DNA from: Gliomastix tumulicola
Taxonomy: Eukaryota > Ascomycota > Sordariomycetes > Hypocreales > Bionectriaceae
DNA: 64,000 nucleotides
Direction: 5' to 3'
Assembly (NCBI GenBank): GCA_001599755.1
Contig: BCHX01000008.1
Location: forward strand, 1,054,001 to 1,118,000
The notes under the pieces are model-generated. The model had not been told where the DNA came from. It searched no databases and saw only the letters and a list, made by a program, of their open reading frames with translations. Of this stretch, positions 47,293-58,402 are shown in pieces. A program made the position numbers and the translations under genes. How positions within the stretch are numbered: the stretch's first letter is position 1; each line of letters opens with the position of its first letter.

Positions 47293-47700
47293 ATGGCGTT
47301 TCCCAGCCCAATGGACAGGATGAAAGCTGCCCTGGAGTGGTCAGTTGCATTGACGTCACTTTCTTCATGCCAACTGCTGACCGATGGCATAGGTTGCTGA
47401 GTACCGCGATGTACTCGGACCTGACTCTCGAATGCGGCGCGTCACGATACAGGGTTCATAAACCCATCGGGTGTTCGCAGCCCATCATCTTCGACGCAAA
47501 ATGTCGGAAGGGTGAAAAGGGAGTACCAATCCAAAATCCCACGGGCTGTCTTTCTTATTGATCTCACGCCAATCCAGGAGTCGCAGAGCAAGGTGATCAC
47601 CCTCCGCTGCGATGAACTAAGCGCCGTTCGAATAATTGTAAGCTATCCGTACCGATCCGACTACGCTGAACCAGGAATTGATTTCTTTTCTGCTCCAGAT
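47293..47700 (+). pseudogene. BTB/POZ domain gene remnant
   Basis: An ATG at 47293 and a small intron (47340-47392, GTCAGT...TAG) lead into LLSTAMYSDLTLECGASRYRVHKPIGCSQPIIFDA, the start of a fungal BTB domain. The next BTB segment, ESQSKVITLRCDELSAVRIIVSYPYRSDYAEP, lies at about 47578-47675 but in a frame that none of the available GT donors and AG acceptors joins to the first part. Beyond this the domain fades out. I read it as a decayed BTB gene just upstream of the D-amino-acid oxidase gene. Confidence 0.55.
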
Positions 47701-47922
47701 TCTAATCGGTGCGTCGGATCACATTCATAGTCACACCGAATTCCTTTGTCTGCCCAGACTCGCCGATCTCGGCCGAATGGAGCCGACTTTCGGGCGTCCG
47801 ATTTCAGCTGCCTCGGCGCACGCTAAAACTGAACGTCATGAAATTCCCGAGACTTCCACCATCAACCATCTCACGTGGATGAACAGACATCACCATTCCT
47901 ACCCAGTATCTACGAGCCCATC

Positions 47923-49181
47923 ATGGCGTCCCCCAAGCCGACGATAGTCATCGTTGGGTAAGTACTCACAGGCCGTCAATATCCCTCATCCGACTCTGCT
48001 GACACGCGCCTCACCGCCCAGCGCCGGCGTCATCGGCCTCTCCATCGCGCTCAAGCTGCAGGACCTCATCCTCGCCCGCGACGCCGCCTCGCCCATCGAG
48101 CTCCTCCTCGTCGCGCGCGAGTGGCCGACGTCCATCCCGGGCACGCCCACGCACCACTCGCCGGACTACGCGTCCATGTGGGCGGGCGCGCACGTGCGTC
48201 CCATCCCCGCCAGCACGCCGCAGCTCCGGCGCGAGGCGCGCTGGCTGCGCGAGACGGTCGGCGAGTTCGCGCGGCTCGTCGAGAGCAGGGAGCTGTCCGG
48301 CGTCACGGCGTGCACCGGTGTCGAGCTCCTCGATGCGCCGCCGGATGCGTACGTGGCCGTGACGGCGGAGTCGTTTGCCGAGGAGACCGGACTGCCCGGA
48401 TACAGGAAGCTTGAGGGCGGGGAGGTGCCCGACGGTGTGAAGCTGGGGTTTGAGTATGGGACGTACTGTGTCAACTCGCCGTTGTACTGCGGTGACCTGC
48501 TGAGGAGGTTTGTGCTGCGAGGTGGGAAGACGCTGAGCAGGGATTTGAGGAGCGAGTGGGAGGCGTTCAGTCTGCGGGAGAAGGTGCTCTTCGTGGCCAA
48601 TGCTAGCGGCACTGGGTTCGCGGACCTGAAGAGCTTTCCTACTCGAGGTAAGTCGATATCCTCTCTGTGCAGGCGTTGTAGCTGCTAACGTCAAGTCCTG
48701 CTTCGTAGGTCAAACAGCTGTCACAAACCTCGTGTCCGCCACGAAGACGGTGACGAGACAGAACAAGGACGGCACGTGGAGCTTCATCATCCCGCGCTTC
48801 TTCAACGGCGGCACCATTATCGGCGGCACCAAGGATCTCGGTAGCTGGCAGAGCGAGGCTAGCCCCGCGACCCGGAAACGACTTCTTGACGGAGGACAGA
48901 TGCTCACACGGTACGCCTGTGACGCAAGCAAATCGCAAGCCCCCATCACTGTCATCGAAGACGTCGTCGGACGGAGACCAACACGAGAAGGAGGCATGAG
49001 GATAGAGGTCGAGGAGCGGCACATCACGGGGTTGGACGGACAGCTGAAGAACGGCCCTGTGCTCCATGCCTATGGCGCCGGCGGTCGTGGATTTGAGATC
49101 AGCTGGGGCGTGGCCAACGAGGTGGCTGCTGCGGCAGAGGGCTTGATACCGTTCCCGAAGAAGAAGGGCCACAAGCTGTGA
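47923..49181 (+). CDS. D-amino-acid oxidase family protein
   Basis: FAD-dependent oxidase of the DAO family, 377 aa. Exons 47923-47957, 48022-48647 and 48709-49181. The first intron splits the dinucleotide-binding motif, restored as IVIVGAGVIGLSIALKLQ. FPTRGQTAV at the second join, FNGGTIIGGTKDLGSW and the C-terminal HAYGAGGRGFEISWGVANEVA are DAO hallmarks (flavin and substrate carboxylate binding). The chain ends KKKGHKL. HKL resembles but does not match the canonical SKL-type peroxisomal signal expected for this enzyme. Expected reaction: oxidative deamination of a D-amino acid to a 2-oxo acid with peroxide release. Confidence 0.92.
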
Positions 49182-49289
49182 TGCTTGACACGATGTCATT
49201 GATTCTATCTCTATATTCCTCCCTCCCATTTATACCATCCCCCATTCTATAGACTTTTAGAACGCAATTCGCACAAGATACATGTGCAT
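49182..49289. other. Convergent 3' spacer
   Basis: Short spacer between the convergent stop codons of the oxidase and MFS genes. Confidence 0.7.
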
Positions 49290-51067
49290 CTAATCAGACT
49301 TCAACCCGATCTTCCCCCTCTTCCTCAGCCCCAGACCCCCAATGACGGCACAGCTCAGCATGAGCGCAAACATGGTCCAGAAACAAGCCCTGTACCCTTC
49401 CATCAACGCCTTCACCGGCATCAAGTGGCCGTGGTCCCGCGTGACCAGCGTACTGACGACCTGCATGATGGCCAACCCAAAGGCATTCCCCAGCTGCGCA
49501 GCCGTGTTGAAGACACCTCCAGCCAGTGCCTGCCGGTCCTCGGGGAAGATGTCCGTGACGATGATGAGCCCGACGGTGAAGAGGACGTCAGCGGAGATGG
49601 GCATGAGGATCTGCGCGATGAAGGCGTTGCCCCAGTACGGCCAGGAGGGCTGGATGACAGCCATGAGCAGCGGGGCGCCGGCGGTGAGAAGGGAGGTCAC
49701 GACTACGATCCAGAGGGCGGGGATCTTGTGGACGAAGATGCCGGTGGTGAGATTCATGCACGTGCCCACGATGACGCTCGGGAGAATGCGAAGGGCGGCT
49801 TGCAGGGCGGAGAGGTGCTGGACTTCTTGGAAGCTGGACGTGACGTGCGTCAGTATATAGAGTGCGATGAGAGGGCGAGAGAAGGGGGGGAGGGGGGCGA
49901 GAGCATACAAAAGGCTCGTGAAGAGCTCGATGGAGTTGAGCACGGCAAAAGACAGAGCAATGGTGCCGCAGATACTCGAGAACGATGAGTTTCGCCAGAA
50001 GGAATTGGGGATGAGCGCCGGCTTGCCAGCCTTGACCTGCCGATGCACCCAGAACACAAACACCGGAATCGCGAGCGTGCCGACGCAGAGCAGAACAATG
50101 CTCGACGGCTCACGCACGCGGTCAATATCGCCGCTGATAACACTGTTTCACACGTACTAAGTCAGCTTACTTAGTACCACTCGAGAGAGAGAGAGATTCA
50201 ACAGACTACTCACGCCAGGAAGTACGATAGCAACGCCATAAATGCCGAAGCAAACATGGCACCAACCCAGTCGACCTTCTCCCTCGCCGTCGCAATCGTC
50301 TGCGCCCACGAGCCCAGAGGCTCCTCCTTCGGCAGCGTGAAGACGCTCAGCGCGGCGAGGAGCAGCGTGACGCCGCCGTAGATGTACCAGCCCGCCCTCC
50401 AGCCGACCGTGTCGACGAAGACACCACCGAGCACGAGGCCGACCGAGAATCCCAGCGGCTGGCTCAGCCCGAGGCACGAGAAGGCGATGTTGCGAGACCG
50501 ACCCCGGGGCAGGATCCTCGTGACGAGCGCCACGGAGCTGGCGAGGTGCAGGGCCAGCGCGACGCCGTGCACCGCGCGCAGACCGACGAGCTGCTCGCCC
50601 GTGCGCACGAAGCCGGAGCCGAGCATGAGCGCGCCCATGGCGAGCGTGCCCGCGAGATCGACACCGCGAGGGCCGATGATGTCGGCTGCCGATCCCGCGA
50701 GGAGGAGGGACGAGGCGGTGGCGAGGCTCGCTACGGAGTGCGGCCAGAAGGCGAGCGACTCGGGCAGGGACAGATCCGAGGAGATGCGTGGGAGGCCGAC
50801 GACGATGAGGCCGTTGGAGGCGCTGGCGGCGAAGTTGATGCCGGCGAGCTGGAAGGTCACGGCCACTTTCTGGAGAAGGGATGCATTCTGAGTGCTGCTG
50901 CCGTCGCTGGAGTAGCTGCTCCCGGCGAGTGAGGCTGATGGCTCGGGCGTCGGCGTCGGCGTGGGTTCGCGGGTTGAGACGAAGGTGTCTTTGTTCGGGG
51001 TTGCGGCCAGTGTCAGTTCTGGCGCTGGGCCGGGCGCCTCAAGCACCGTCTGAGTGTGACTCGACAT
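49290..51067 (-). CDS. MFS transporter (DHA2-like, drug-efflux type)
   Basis: Plasma-membrane proton antiporter of 543 aa. Exons (reverse): 51067-50214, 50142-49909 and 49833-49290. The N-terminal 65 residues are soluble and rich in Thr, Pro and Ser. About 13-14 hydrophobic segments follow; ADIIGPRGVDLAG is the loop 2-3 motif and SQPLGFSVGLVLGGVFVDTVGWRAGWYIYGG is the motif C/D region of DHA2 pumps. The second intron (75 nt, GTATGC...CCAG) is open in frame, so an ORF finder would read through it; removing it joins TSLF to FQEVQHLSALQAALRILPS, as the family requires. Substrates are probably small toxic or secreted molecules. Confidence 0.9.
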
Positions 51068-52261
51068 GACGGGAGATAGTTTGACAATCTCAGAACAGCG
51101 ATTCGGGGAGGCTCTGAACGTGAGCTGGTTTTATGCTCACCATGCCTGCTGATAAGAGATACCAAAGCCTCGTAAATCACCCAACCACGTCCGTCTTCGC
51201 CCCCCGGAAGTTGGCTCTTTTACATTTTATGGGGTCGGGCTAGGGTGTGCAAGGCGCGAAGTTGTCGAGTCAAGTGCGCCTTACGAGCTTGGATCTGACA
51301 GGATCAGAAATCCGCGACTCCGGGACCCTTGACCGGGCTTTATCAATGGCGCAAGGGTGCAGGACATTTGGTCAAGGGATTGACAGGAAGAAATGTATTA
51401 TAAAATACAAGATCACGGATGTCGATCCCCAAATTCTACCTATTGGAATCGTGCTGTGTGCAGTTCTACTCGCCCTATGTCAGTGAAGCTACCCTAGACA
51501 TCATCTATTGATAACAGGCGTTCAATTAACTGAATTTCTGCCTGCATCTCTGAGATAAGTGATCTTTTCTTGAAATTTTTATAGTCTCTAGCCTTAACAG
51601 TTATGTGTGTGCCTACTTGTGTCGAAGTGATTTATGGTAAAATGACCGAACCAAAACTCCAAGTATATGCCCCTGCAGCGGCGTTCTTTTGGTGTGTTTC
51701 TTCGTTCTTCGCACAAGCCCATGAAGGCGTAAGGTTGAAGTGGACATTGATAGGGCAATAAGAGGAATCGCCGAGGAACGGAATTTTACTGACGCGTCGC
51801 CTGGGGGCCAATTCACGGCGATCTCATATCGTAAGAAACATATTCTACGTAGCCGCACCGGTGTGACTGATCTGTGACCACGATGGGTTTGGGCAAATGA
51901 GGTCTATTCCACCGTACCTCGGCGTGATTCGCTGAATATATTCGCCATGCTCTGGTTTCTATTATGGAAATTGGGCGCACTGTGCCGAGCATTACGCCTA
52001 AGGTGGTATGTTTCACAGACAGGCCCTCCTAGATAAAGTCTTGCCGTCAGATGCGCGGGTGTCCCTCCAGCGTAGTAAGCGCCATCACGATATTATAAAA
52101 GAAAGGAGCTAAATGTAGTGTCCTCGCCATCTTTTGCATCATTTTCAGCAAGCTTTCACCCTCGAAGACCTACGCATAACCATAACAAACTCGCCAAACT
52201 TCACGTCTAAGGAACGACACTTTTGAAACCACACCCAATCTTTCAAGATAGCTCAGCTAGG
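51068..52261. other. Intergenic
   Basis: About 1.2 kb; the first part is the MFS promoter. No other gene recognised. Confidence 0.6.
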
Positions 52262-52811
52262 ATGAAGCGCTGGTTTGATCGTAAGCCGAACCAACAGCGA
52301 CCGCCTAAGGTCTTCCAGACCGGGCTTGTTGAGTTGTCCAACCCGCCCGACTCCATCATCGAGTAAGTACCGTTCCCATTTTCCTGCCTCCCGGGTTTTT
52401 GACTTACAGAAGAGTACAGCGTCGTCTTCATTCACGAAATCACCGAGCCTCGCGACACCGCCTGGCGATCGATCGGGTCCGATGACAGGCCACGACGAAC
52501 AAGGACGGACGCCGCTTCACCTCGCTGCGGCGGCAGGCGACGAGGAGGCAGCCAGAAGAGTGCTTCCCGTCTCGAAGATCGATGCCAAAGACGCTAAGGG
52601 GCTGACCGCTCTGCACACTGCGGTCACGCTTGGGAACGAAAGCATTGTCCGCCTGCTTGTCAGCAGTGGAGCAAAGATCAACACGACTGCAAAGGATGGA
52701 TTTTCGCCGTTGAGCAGAGCCGTGGCCCTGGATTCCCGTTCTATTGCAAACCTCCTCTTGGCCGGGATTCCAGGTCAACTAACGGACTCTTCACAATCCA
52801 AGGCCAACTAA
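52262..52811 (+). pseudogene. NLR-like remnant: hydrolase N-terminus plus ankyrin repeats
   Basis: Exon 52262-52362 encodes MKRWFDRKPNQQRPPKVFQTGLVELSNPPDSII. Its intron (GTAAGT...TACAG) leads at 52420 into DVVFIHEITEPRDTAWRS, matching the start of the alpha/beta-hydrolase domain (DUF676-like, usually VFVHGLTGxxxxTW) found at the N-terminus of many fungal NACHT/NB-ARC receptors. Here the oxyanion-hole HG is HE. Within about 50 bp the sequence passes, in a different frame, into ankyrin repeats (DEQGRTPLHLAAAAGDEEAA, KGLTALHTAVTLGNESIVRLLVSSGA, DGFSPLSRAVALDSRSIANLLL), the usual C-terminus of such receptors. The rest of the hydrolase and the whole nucleotide-binding core are absent. It looks like an internally deleted receptor gene. 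Confidence 0.65.
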
Positions 52812-53190
52812 CGGAGGTTCTATCAATAGAAACAGGGCTGGACATACCCCTGCCGTTTTGATGTCACTTTGAGACTTTGATTTTTTATTGTTCTCCTTTT
52901 GTTCTTACTTTTGGCAGGACATTAGGTCGGTTGTTGACGAGAAAAAAACTATTTTTTTTTTGTTTTGTCGAGGCCGGGACACTGGCGAGTATACAAGTGA
53001 GCTTAGGTTAATAGGACCGTTATTAGAGAGTTTTGACGCACATTGCTCGTGGAATTGGCAGAATCAGAGTAATGAAACAAAGTCACTTTCAGATGCTTAT
53101 TATTGGATCCTACTATAATACCATGGCAAGGTGGTGATTTTGGGGTAGCGAATGTGTAACGGATAATTCTCTAACAACTAGTTGCGAATC
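52812..53190. other. Intergenic
   Basis: AT-rich spacer with a T-run near 52950; no gene seen. Confidence 0.6.
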
Positions 53191-54324
53191 TCAGGCAACA
53201 CACCCCCAGTCCTGCACATGCTGTACAACATCCTCCAAGATCTGCGGCATCAGCTTAATCTGTGCGGCCTGGTTCAGTGCGCCGGCAACAGCAAGATCCA
53301 GCTCCGGCAGGTAGTACATCCACGTCCCCCAGGCGCCTCGGTGATACCAGGCCTCCCGCCCGACCACCAGCTGCGTCATCCAGCCGCAGCCGTAGCTCAC
53401 GACATCGTCCATAGGTACGGTCGTATACGCCAGCTCCATCGTCTCCTCCTTGAGCAGGAGGCCGCGGTGGAAGGCCCGGGCGAAATTGATCATGTCCTCG
53501 GAGTGGCTGACGAGTCCAGCCCCGCCGTAGAGGCCGTGCGAGGCGTCAACATTGGTCGTGTCCACGGCTCCGTAGTACTGGCCCGCACGGGCGGGTGTCC
53601 CTTTGGGGGGGTCCTCGAATACCTCCCAGTACGTTGAGCGCATGCATAACTCATCGAGATGAGCCGCCCTGCGCACGACCGCCGCCATCGATTCACCCGT
53701 GACGTGCTCGATGATTGCGCCGAGATACGCAAAGCCCGTGTCACTGTACCAGAAGCTGCCTCCGGGCACATCCCTGGGACCGCTATGCTCGGCCGCCCAC
53801 TCGAGCAGCTCCCGATGCGTCAGGTGCGCATTCGGGTCCTCGAGGAACATGCTGAGATACCGTATGTCGTCCGCGTGATTGGTCAGCCCGGCGGTGTGGT
53901 GCATGAGCATCCACGGCGTGATCTGGCTCGCGTTCTCGGCGCCCTGCTGCTGCTCGAGGGTCGTGACTGCCCAGTCGGGGAGGTAGTTAAGCGCGGTGCC
54001 GTTGACGTCGACGACACCGTCTTCAACGAGCTTTAGGACGGCCAGCGCGGTAAAGGGTTTGGTGGCGCTGGCGAGGCGGTATGGAGTGTTGATGAGGAGC
54101 GGCGGATTGGCGGTGTAATTCTCATATGGCGATACCCAGCTATCCTTGCAGTGGAGGTTGCACCTCGGCGACCAGACGGACATTTGGATGCCTGGGATAT
54201 CCGGGGCTTGAGAGAGCCATTTCTCACCAATGTCGTTGAACCAGGCCGGGCAGGCGGCTGTTGCGGGAGCCCCGAAGGCAAGACGGGAGGCCGTCAGTAG
54301 AAACACGGAGGCGGATTTCAACAT
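53191..54324 (-). CDS. Secreted serine beta-lactamase-like protein
   Basis: Serine hydrolase of the beta-lactamase/penicillin-binding (class C-like, PF00144) fold, 377 aa, one exon. Signal peptide MLKSASVFLLTASRLAFGAPATA. The catalytic S-x-x-K is SATK (Ser86, Lys89). The Tyr motif is YSD (about 193) in place of Y-x-N. Other segments are LMHHTAGLTNH and SYGCGWMTQLVVGREAWYHRGAWGTW, the latter holding the H-x-G-like third motif. Fungal members act as esterases, lactonases or D-aminopeptidases, and no antibiotic resistance role can be assumed. An N-terminal cysteine group suggests disulfides. Confidence 0.9.
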   Translation of the reverse strand: MLKSASVFLLTASRLAFGAPATAACPAWFNDIGEKWLSQAPDIPGIQMSVWSPRCNLHCKDSWVSPYENYTANPPLLINTPYRLASATKPFTALAVLKLVEDGVVDVNGTALNYLPDWAVTTLEQQQGAENASQITPWMLMHHTAGLTNHADDIRYLSMFLEDPNAHLTHRELLEWAAEHSGPRDVPGGSFWYSDTGFAYLGAIIEHVTGESMAAVVRRAAHLDELCMRSTYWEVFEDPPKGTPARAGQYYGAVDTTNVDASHGLYGGAGLVSHSEDMINFARAFHRGLLLKEETMELAYTTVPMDDVVSYGCGWMTQLVVGREAWYHRGAWGTWMYYLPELDLAVAGALNQAAQIKLMPQILEDVVQHVQDWGCVA

Positions 54325-55525
54325 CTCTGATATGGGCAGGCAATGTCCTGAGAGGGGGGAAAAGAAGAAGAGGTGGTCGGATCGGATGTCGACTCAGAGG
54401 TATTTATGATTTATCCCCATGGCCCCCAAGTCGTGGGTTTGCACGGCGTATGCCGCCTCGAGTCGGCTCTTTTGCCTAATATCCGCCAGAGGGGTGGAAG
54501 GAGTCCCCGCGAATCTGACGACCCGGATTGAGAAAAAAAAAACCAGAACTTTTGTCTGACTTCGCAGGGGATGTGGACTATAGGGCCGAGGTCCCGAGAG
54601 GTGTGAAGCCAAGATCCGGGGCTGCTCCTGGGGTAAGATCACACATCCTCTGAGATCTGGGGAAACGATGAGATTGGCGTGCATACCTGTGCCCCGCTAG
54701 TCTGCAAGATGCACCTTCTGGAGTTATTCTTGGCCTACCTTTTCTTGGGTAAATTGCTCTTACGGACATGTGATCGCAGCCGTACCTTCCTCCCTAGCCT
54801 GCATTTTCGCGCTTGACCCCGGATCGCCAAGCTCATGGTCTTGGAAGCTGAATATATATGTAGTCTTCAGCTATGATAGTAAGCTAAGAGGATCTTTGAA
54901 CAACAGACGACTTAAATCGGCGCTTTCGCAGGCCCATCTCCCTGTTATTGTAGAGAATCAAGGTTTATAACAGCCCTGCTGAGTGAAGAGTCAAGACCCT
55001 TCTGAAGCACTAGCTCAACTACGTGTCCATCCCAGCGTTTCAAGGAATCTTATCAAGGCACACGATCTGTGCTGGAGCAGCAATCTTGCGGAATATCTAA
55101 CCTTTGGCAAGTCCTTTGAAAATATCATACATGATGGGGAGCCATTTACACAAGAACCTGGACAAGAACCCGGACAAGAACCTGGACGAGGCACATGCTT
55201 TCTCAACCGGCTACAGGAAAAAAATGCCGAAGGGGGCTGCGGGCGGGGCGTCGGCATCCGGAGCAACACCAACTTCCTAGCCTCGGCTCCCGGGCGTATC
55301 GTGACGAATGAAAGGCAAGGGTCCATATCGTGGCCCAGGCATGAACACAGATCGAATTCCCTCCGGACTGCTGATAAATCCGGTGCTGACAAACACGAAG
55401 TGCCGAATCCAAGATCCACAAGAGGAGATGTTCCCATAAATACAAGACATGCCATCTCGGAGTCCATCCAGAGCACCATTCAGCTGTCCTCACCCACTCT
55501 ACCTTCGCCTCGAGACTCCATCGCC
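54325..55525. other. Intergenic
   Basis: Upstream region shared by the divergent beta-lactamase-like and EthD genes. A 12-bp unit (CAAGAACCYGGA type) is repeated three times at about 55150-55187. No gene recognised. Confidence 0.6.
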
Positions 55526-55876
55526 ATGGCCACTGTAATCGTCCTCTACCCGGCCGGGGAAATGGACCAAGACTACTATGTCAACAAGCACGTGCCCATG
55601 GTGGCCGAGTCAGTCCTTACCCCTCCTGCTTTCCTTGAGAGACGTCGAGCTGACCTTCGTGCCTAAAGAAAATGGGGCCCATACGGACTGAAAGGTTGCG
55701 AGATCATCAAGTTTCCACCTGGACAACCATATCAGCTCCAGTCCACCCTGAGATGGGACTCTCTCGAGTCGGCGAGCAAGGCGCCGAGGGAAGAAGTGGA
55801 GGCGGACGTCAAGAACTACACATCGGTGAAGCCCATCACGCTGGCGGGAGTGACGGACAGACTCATTAAGCTATGA
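55526..55876 (+). CDS. EthD-domain protein
   Basis: Small dimeric alpha+beta-barrel protein of 96 aa, EthD family. Exons 55526-55608 and 55669-55876. The 60-nt intron uses GTCAGT and an AAG acceptor; joining gives MVAEKWGPYGLKGCEIIKFPPGQ in frame. The start MATVIVLYPAGEMDQDYYVNKHVPMV has the family's Y-Y-x-x-x-H-x-P motif. EthD relatives occur beside oxidative degradation or polyketide-tailoring enzymes and may act as cyclases or decarboxylases; here neighbours give no firm pathway. Confidence 0.9.
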
Positions 55877-56021
55877 AGGCCAGGGCTAGAATGATAGTAT
55901 GAGCTGAACCTTTGTAATACCGTTTGTTGATTTGGGGAACCCAAGGGGTAGAAAAACAAGTTTTGCCTTCTCTGTTGGGTTTGATTCTGTACCAGAACTG
56001 GTCTCTCCAAGACATCTTTGA

Positions 56022-57906
56022 TCAGCTTATTTGGGTCTCTGAATCTTCATCATCGGGCTCGCGGCCCTCTTCAGGCAGCGTCCCGGCATAATCGGGATCT
56101 GGGTAGAACTTGAGATCCTCAACAAAGTCCTCGATGTCCATGTTCCCGGGAACATTGACCCTAGCAAGAAGTCCCATTAGCACGAGAAGAGTGAAGTAAG
56201 TATGGCATCATAGTCCGTTCATACTCACAAACAGTTGGCTACTTCGTAATCCGTCCTGCCATATTGGATCCCGCTGTATCCATCATCCTCGAGGCTGCAG
56301 AGGCGTCAGTATCGATTCTGATAACGGGGCAGACCCCACTAACCGCCAAGTGCCTATGACGACCTTTTGATCGTTCTTGAACTCGGCATCAATGAAGACA
56401 ATGGCCCAGTCGTTATCCGTGGTAAACCCCGTGCGAGCGGCATACCGGACTGTCTTCATCACGCGGAGCATATCCTCAGGGCCTCCATCGGTTTCGCCCT
56501 CCCAAGGAATATACGTGAATCCCGTCCCCGCAGCGTCGTCCCTCGCCATAATATCCCCAGCAATCTGGTCTTCGTCCTCGTTGAGGGACTTGGTCAAGTA
56601 GAGCACAAGATACTCCTGATGGAGCATGCCATGTGGATTAGAATAGCCTCTATCGCGCTCACGGGATATCTCGACCAACGGTAGTGTCTTGTACCAGGAC
56701 GGGAGACTCAGCGGAAACGTCAGCAGCGGGTTGACATGGAACTCCAAGCTGCCGTCAAGCTGTGACATGAGTCCGTGGTCTCCGTGGTCTCCGAGGGGAT
56801 TCTTCAGCCACCAGGTTCTCAGGGTCTCCGGGCTCTGTCGGATGAAGATGCCGTACTTGTACGACTCCACGTCAAAGAAGGGGCGCTCATAGACCGCCGT
56901 GTCTAGCGGTATACCGGGCACGGGCTTGCTGAGGAGGAATATGATGCCGTCGGGCTTTTCGCAGAAGTGTCGCAGGATGCGGGCTACGTCGCGGCGGCTT
57001 GCCGGGGCGCTCTGCTTCCAGCGGCCCATGTGGAATTTCTCTGGCTCCCATCCGGTCTGGATCTGAGTGTGGACTGATGCGATTTCCTCGTCTTCCAGGT
57101 GGATTAGAGGCTGTATCAGCAGAGATATGTCAGAGTCATACTGCTCATGACTAGTAGCCGTATCGATCAGCTCCTTTAATGATGTTTCGTGATCTGGAGA
57201 TGACAGTGTCGAAGTGAGGCTGCCATCGCCAAACATGGGCCCGCGGGGGCTATAGAGGTAGAAGCCCTCCTGCAGATGGAGCTGAAATGCCCGATTCTGC
57301 GCGTGGCGACCGACCTTGCTCCAGTCTCGCGGCTGCTGGGGATCCGCGAGGCACGACTCGGCAAGGGCTGTCACGATTGGCAGCCTGCGGGCGAAGAAGG
57401 TAGACTCTGGCGAGATGATGGCGTCGGAGGGCACGCACTCGATGTTCACGACGGTGGCGGAGAGGGTTGGATCTTCGTGGTTTGTAACGGTGCCCTTGTG
57501 CTGCCTCCTGGACAGCTCGTCGAAGAAGACGAGTGCTTTCCACCCATTTGCTTTGGCCGTCGTGGCTATGTCGTGGAGGTCACTGGCAGTCTGTGCACAC
57601 CGGGTCAGCCTTCGGCATTCCGCCTGCAGACAACCAACCGTCAAGTGCTATGAATGCCACCTGAGTGGTACGTACACCACCAGTATTGCCGTACAGGTCC
57701 TCCTCGACATCATGCATGGCAACATACGTCGGCCACAGATGCCCACTGCCGGTGAGCGCGAAGCGAGACCTCGCGTCTGTCACGCGCGTCGCCTCTTCCT
57801 GGGTTTCCTCTGAGGAGAAGACGCGGCCCAGCAGGATGACGAGGATCGGCCCCTGGGGGGAATCCTCTCGCTGGGGAACGGTGGAATGAATCACCAAGGG
57901 CGCCAT
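56022..57906 (-). CDS. Uncharacterised 560-residue protein with apparent internal repeat
   Basis: Family not recognised. Exons (reverse): 57906-57676, 57590-56344, 56294-56229 and 56160-56022, about 560 aa. The first acceptor could instead end at 57626 (CTGCAG), adding 12 residues; I chose the one with a GCTGAC branch motif. No signal peptide or membrane segment. The N-terminal part (about 20-110: GPILVILLGRVFSSEETQEEA ... DLHDIATTAKANGWKALVFFDEL) and a C-terminal part (about 370-470: EYLVLYLTKSLNEDEDQIAGD ... DMLRVMKTVRYAARTGFTTDNDWAIVFIDAEF) share the same order of strands and helices, suggesting a duplicated module. The end is very acidic. Likely cytosolic. Confidence 0.8.
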
Positions 57907-58402
57907 GGCTGGTCAATGACTTTGAAAGCTGATGGGAAAGGCGGCGAAAATGATGTTTTTGCATTTTGCCTCGAGACCTGGCATCACTCGCTGCAAGTCA
58001 TCCAGCGTTGTTTTATATCCGTTGACAGGTCAGCGTGGTGGAGTTGCCAGGCATCACCGCGCGCGCGGGGGTTGACGGGGATGGATGGGTGGCAGGGAAG
58101 CTATTCTCAATGATCCTGGCAAAAATGGCATGATATTGAAATTCACGGTCGTGAGCGCCGTCTTACGAAAAGGCCATGCTTTGAATGTGGATGAGAATCC
58201 TCGGCTCTTTCATGTATTCGGGGTGCGAAGGGGGGTCTGAAGGTGGGAGAACAGCGGCGGTGGTTGTTCCTGTTGTATTCACTGCAGCCATTCCTCCGTG
58301 CAACTAGTATCTAGTACTCCCTACCGACGTAGAGATCCATACACACAAGGTATTGATGGGGACCTTGACTAGACATGCCACCACCACCACCACACACACT
58401 AT
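57907..58402. other. Intergenic
   Basis: Upstream of the 560-residue gene and downstream of the CHAP gene. Contains a CAC/CA repeat at 58378-58399; no gene seen. Confidence 0.6.
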
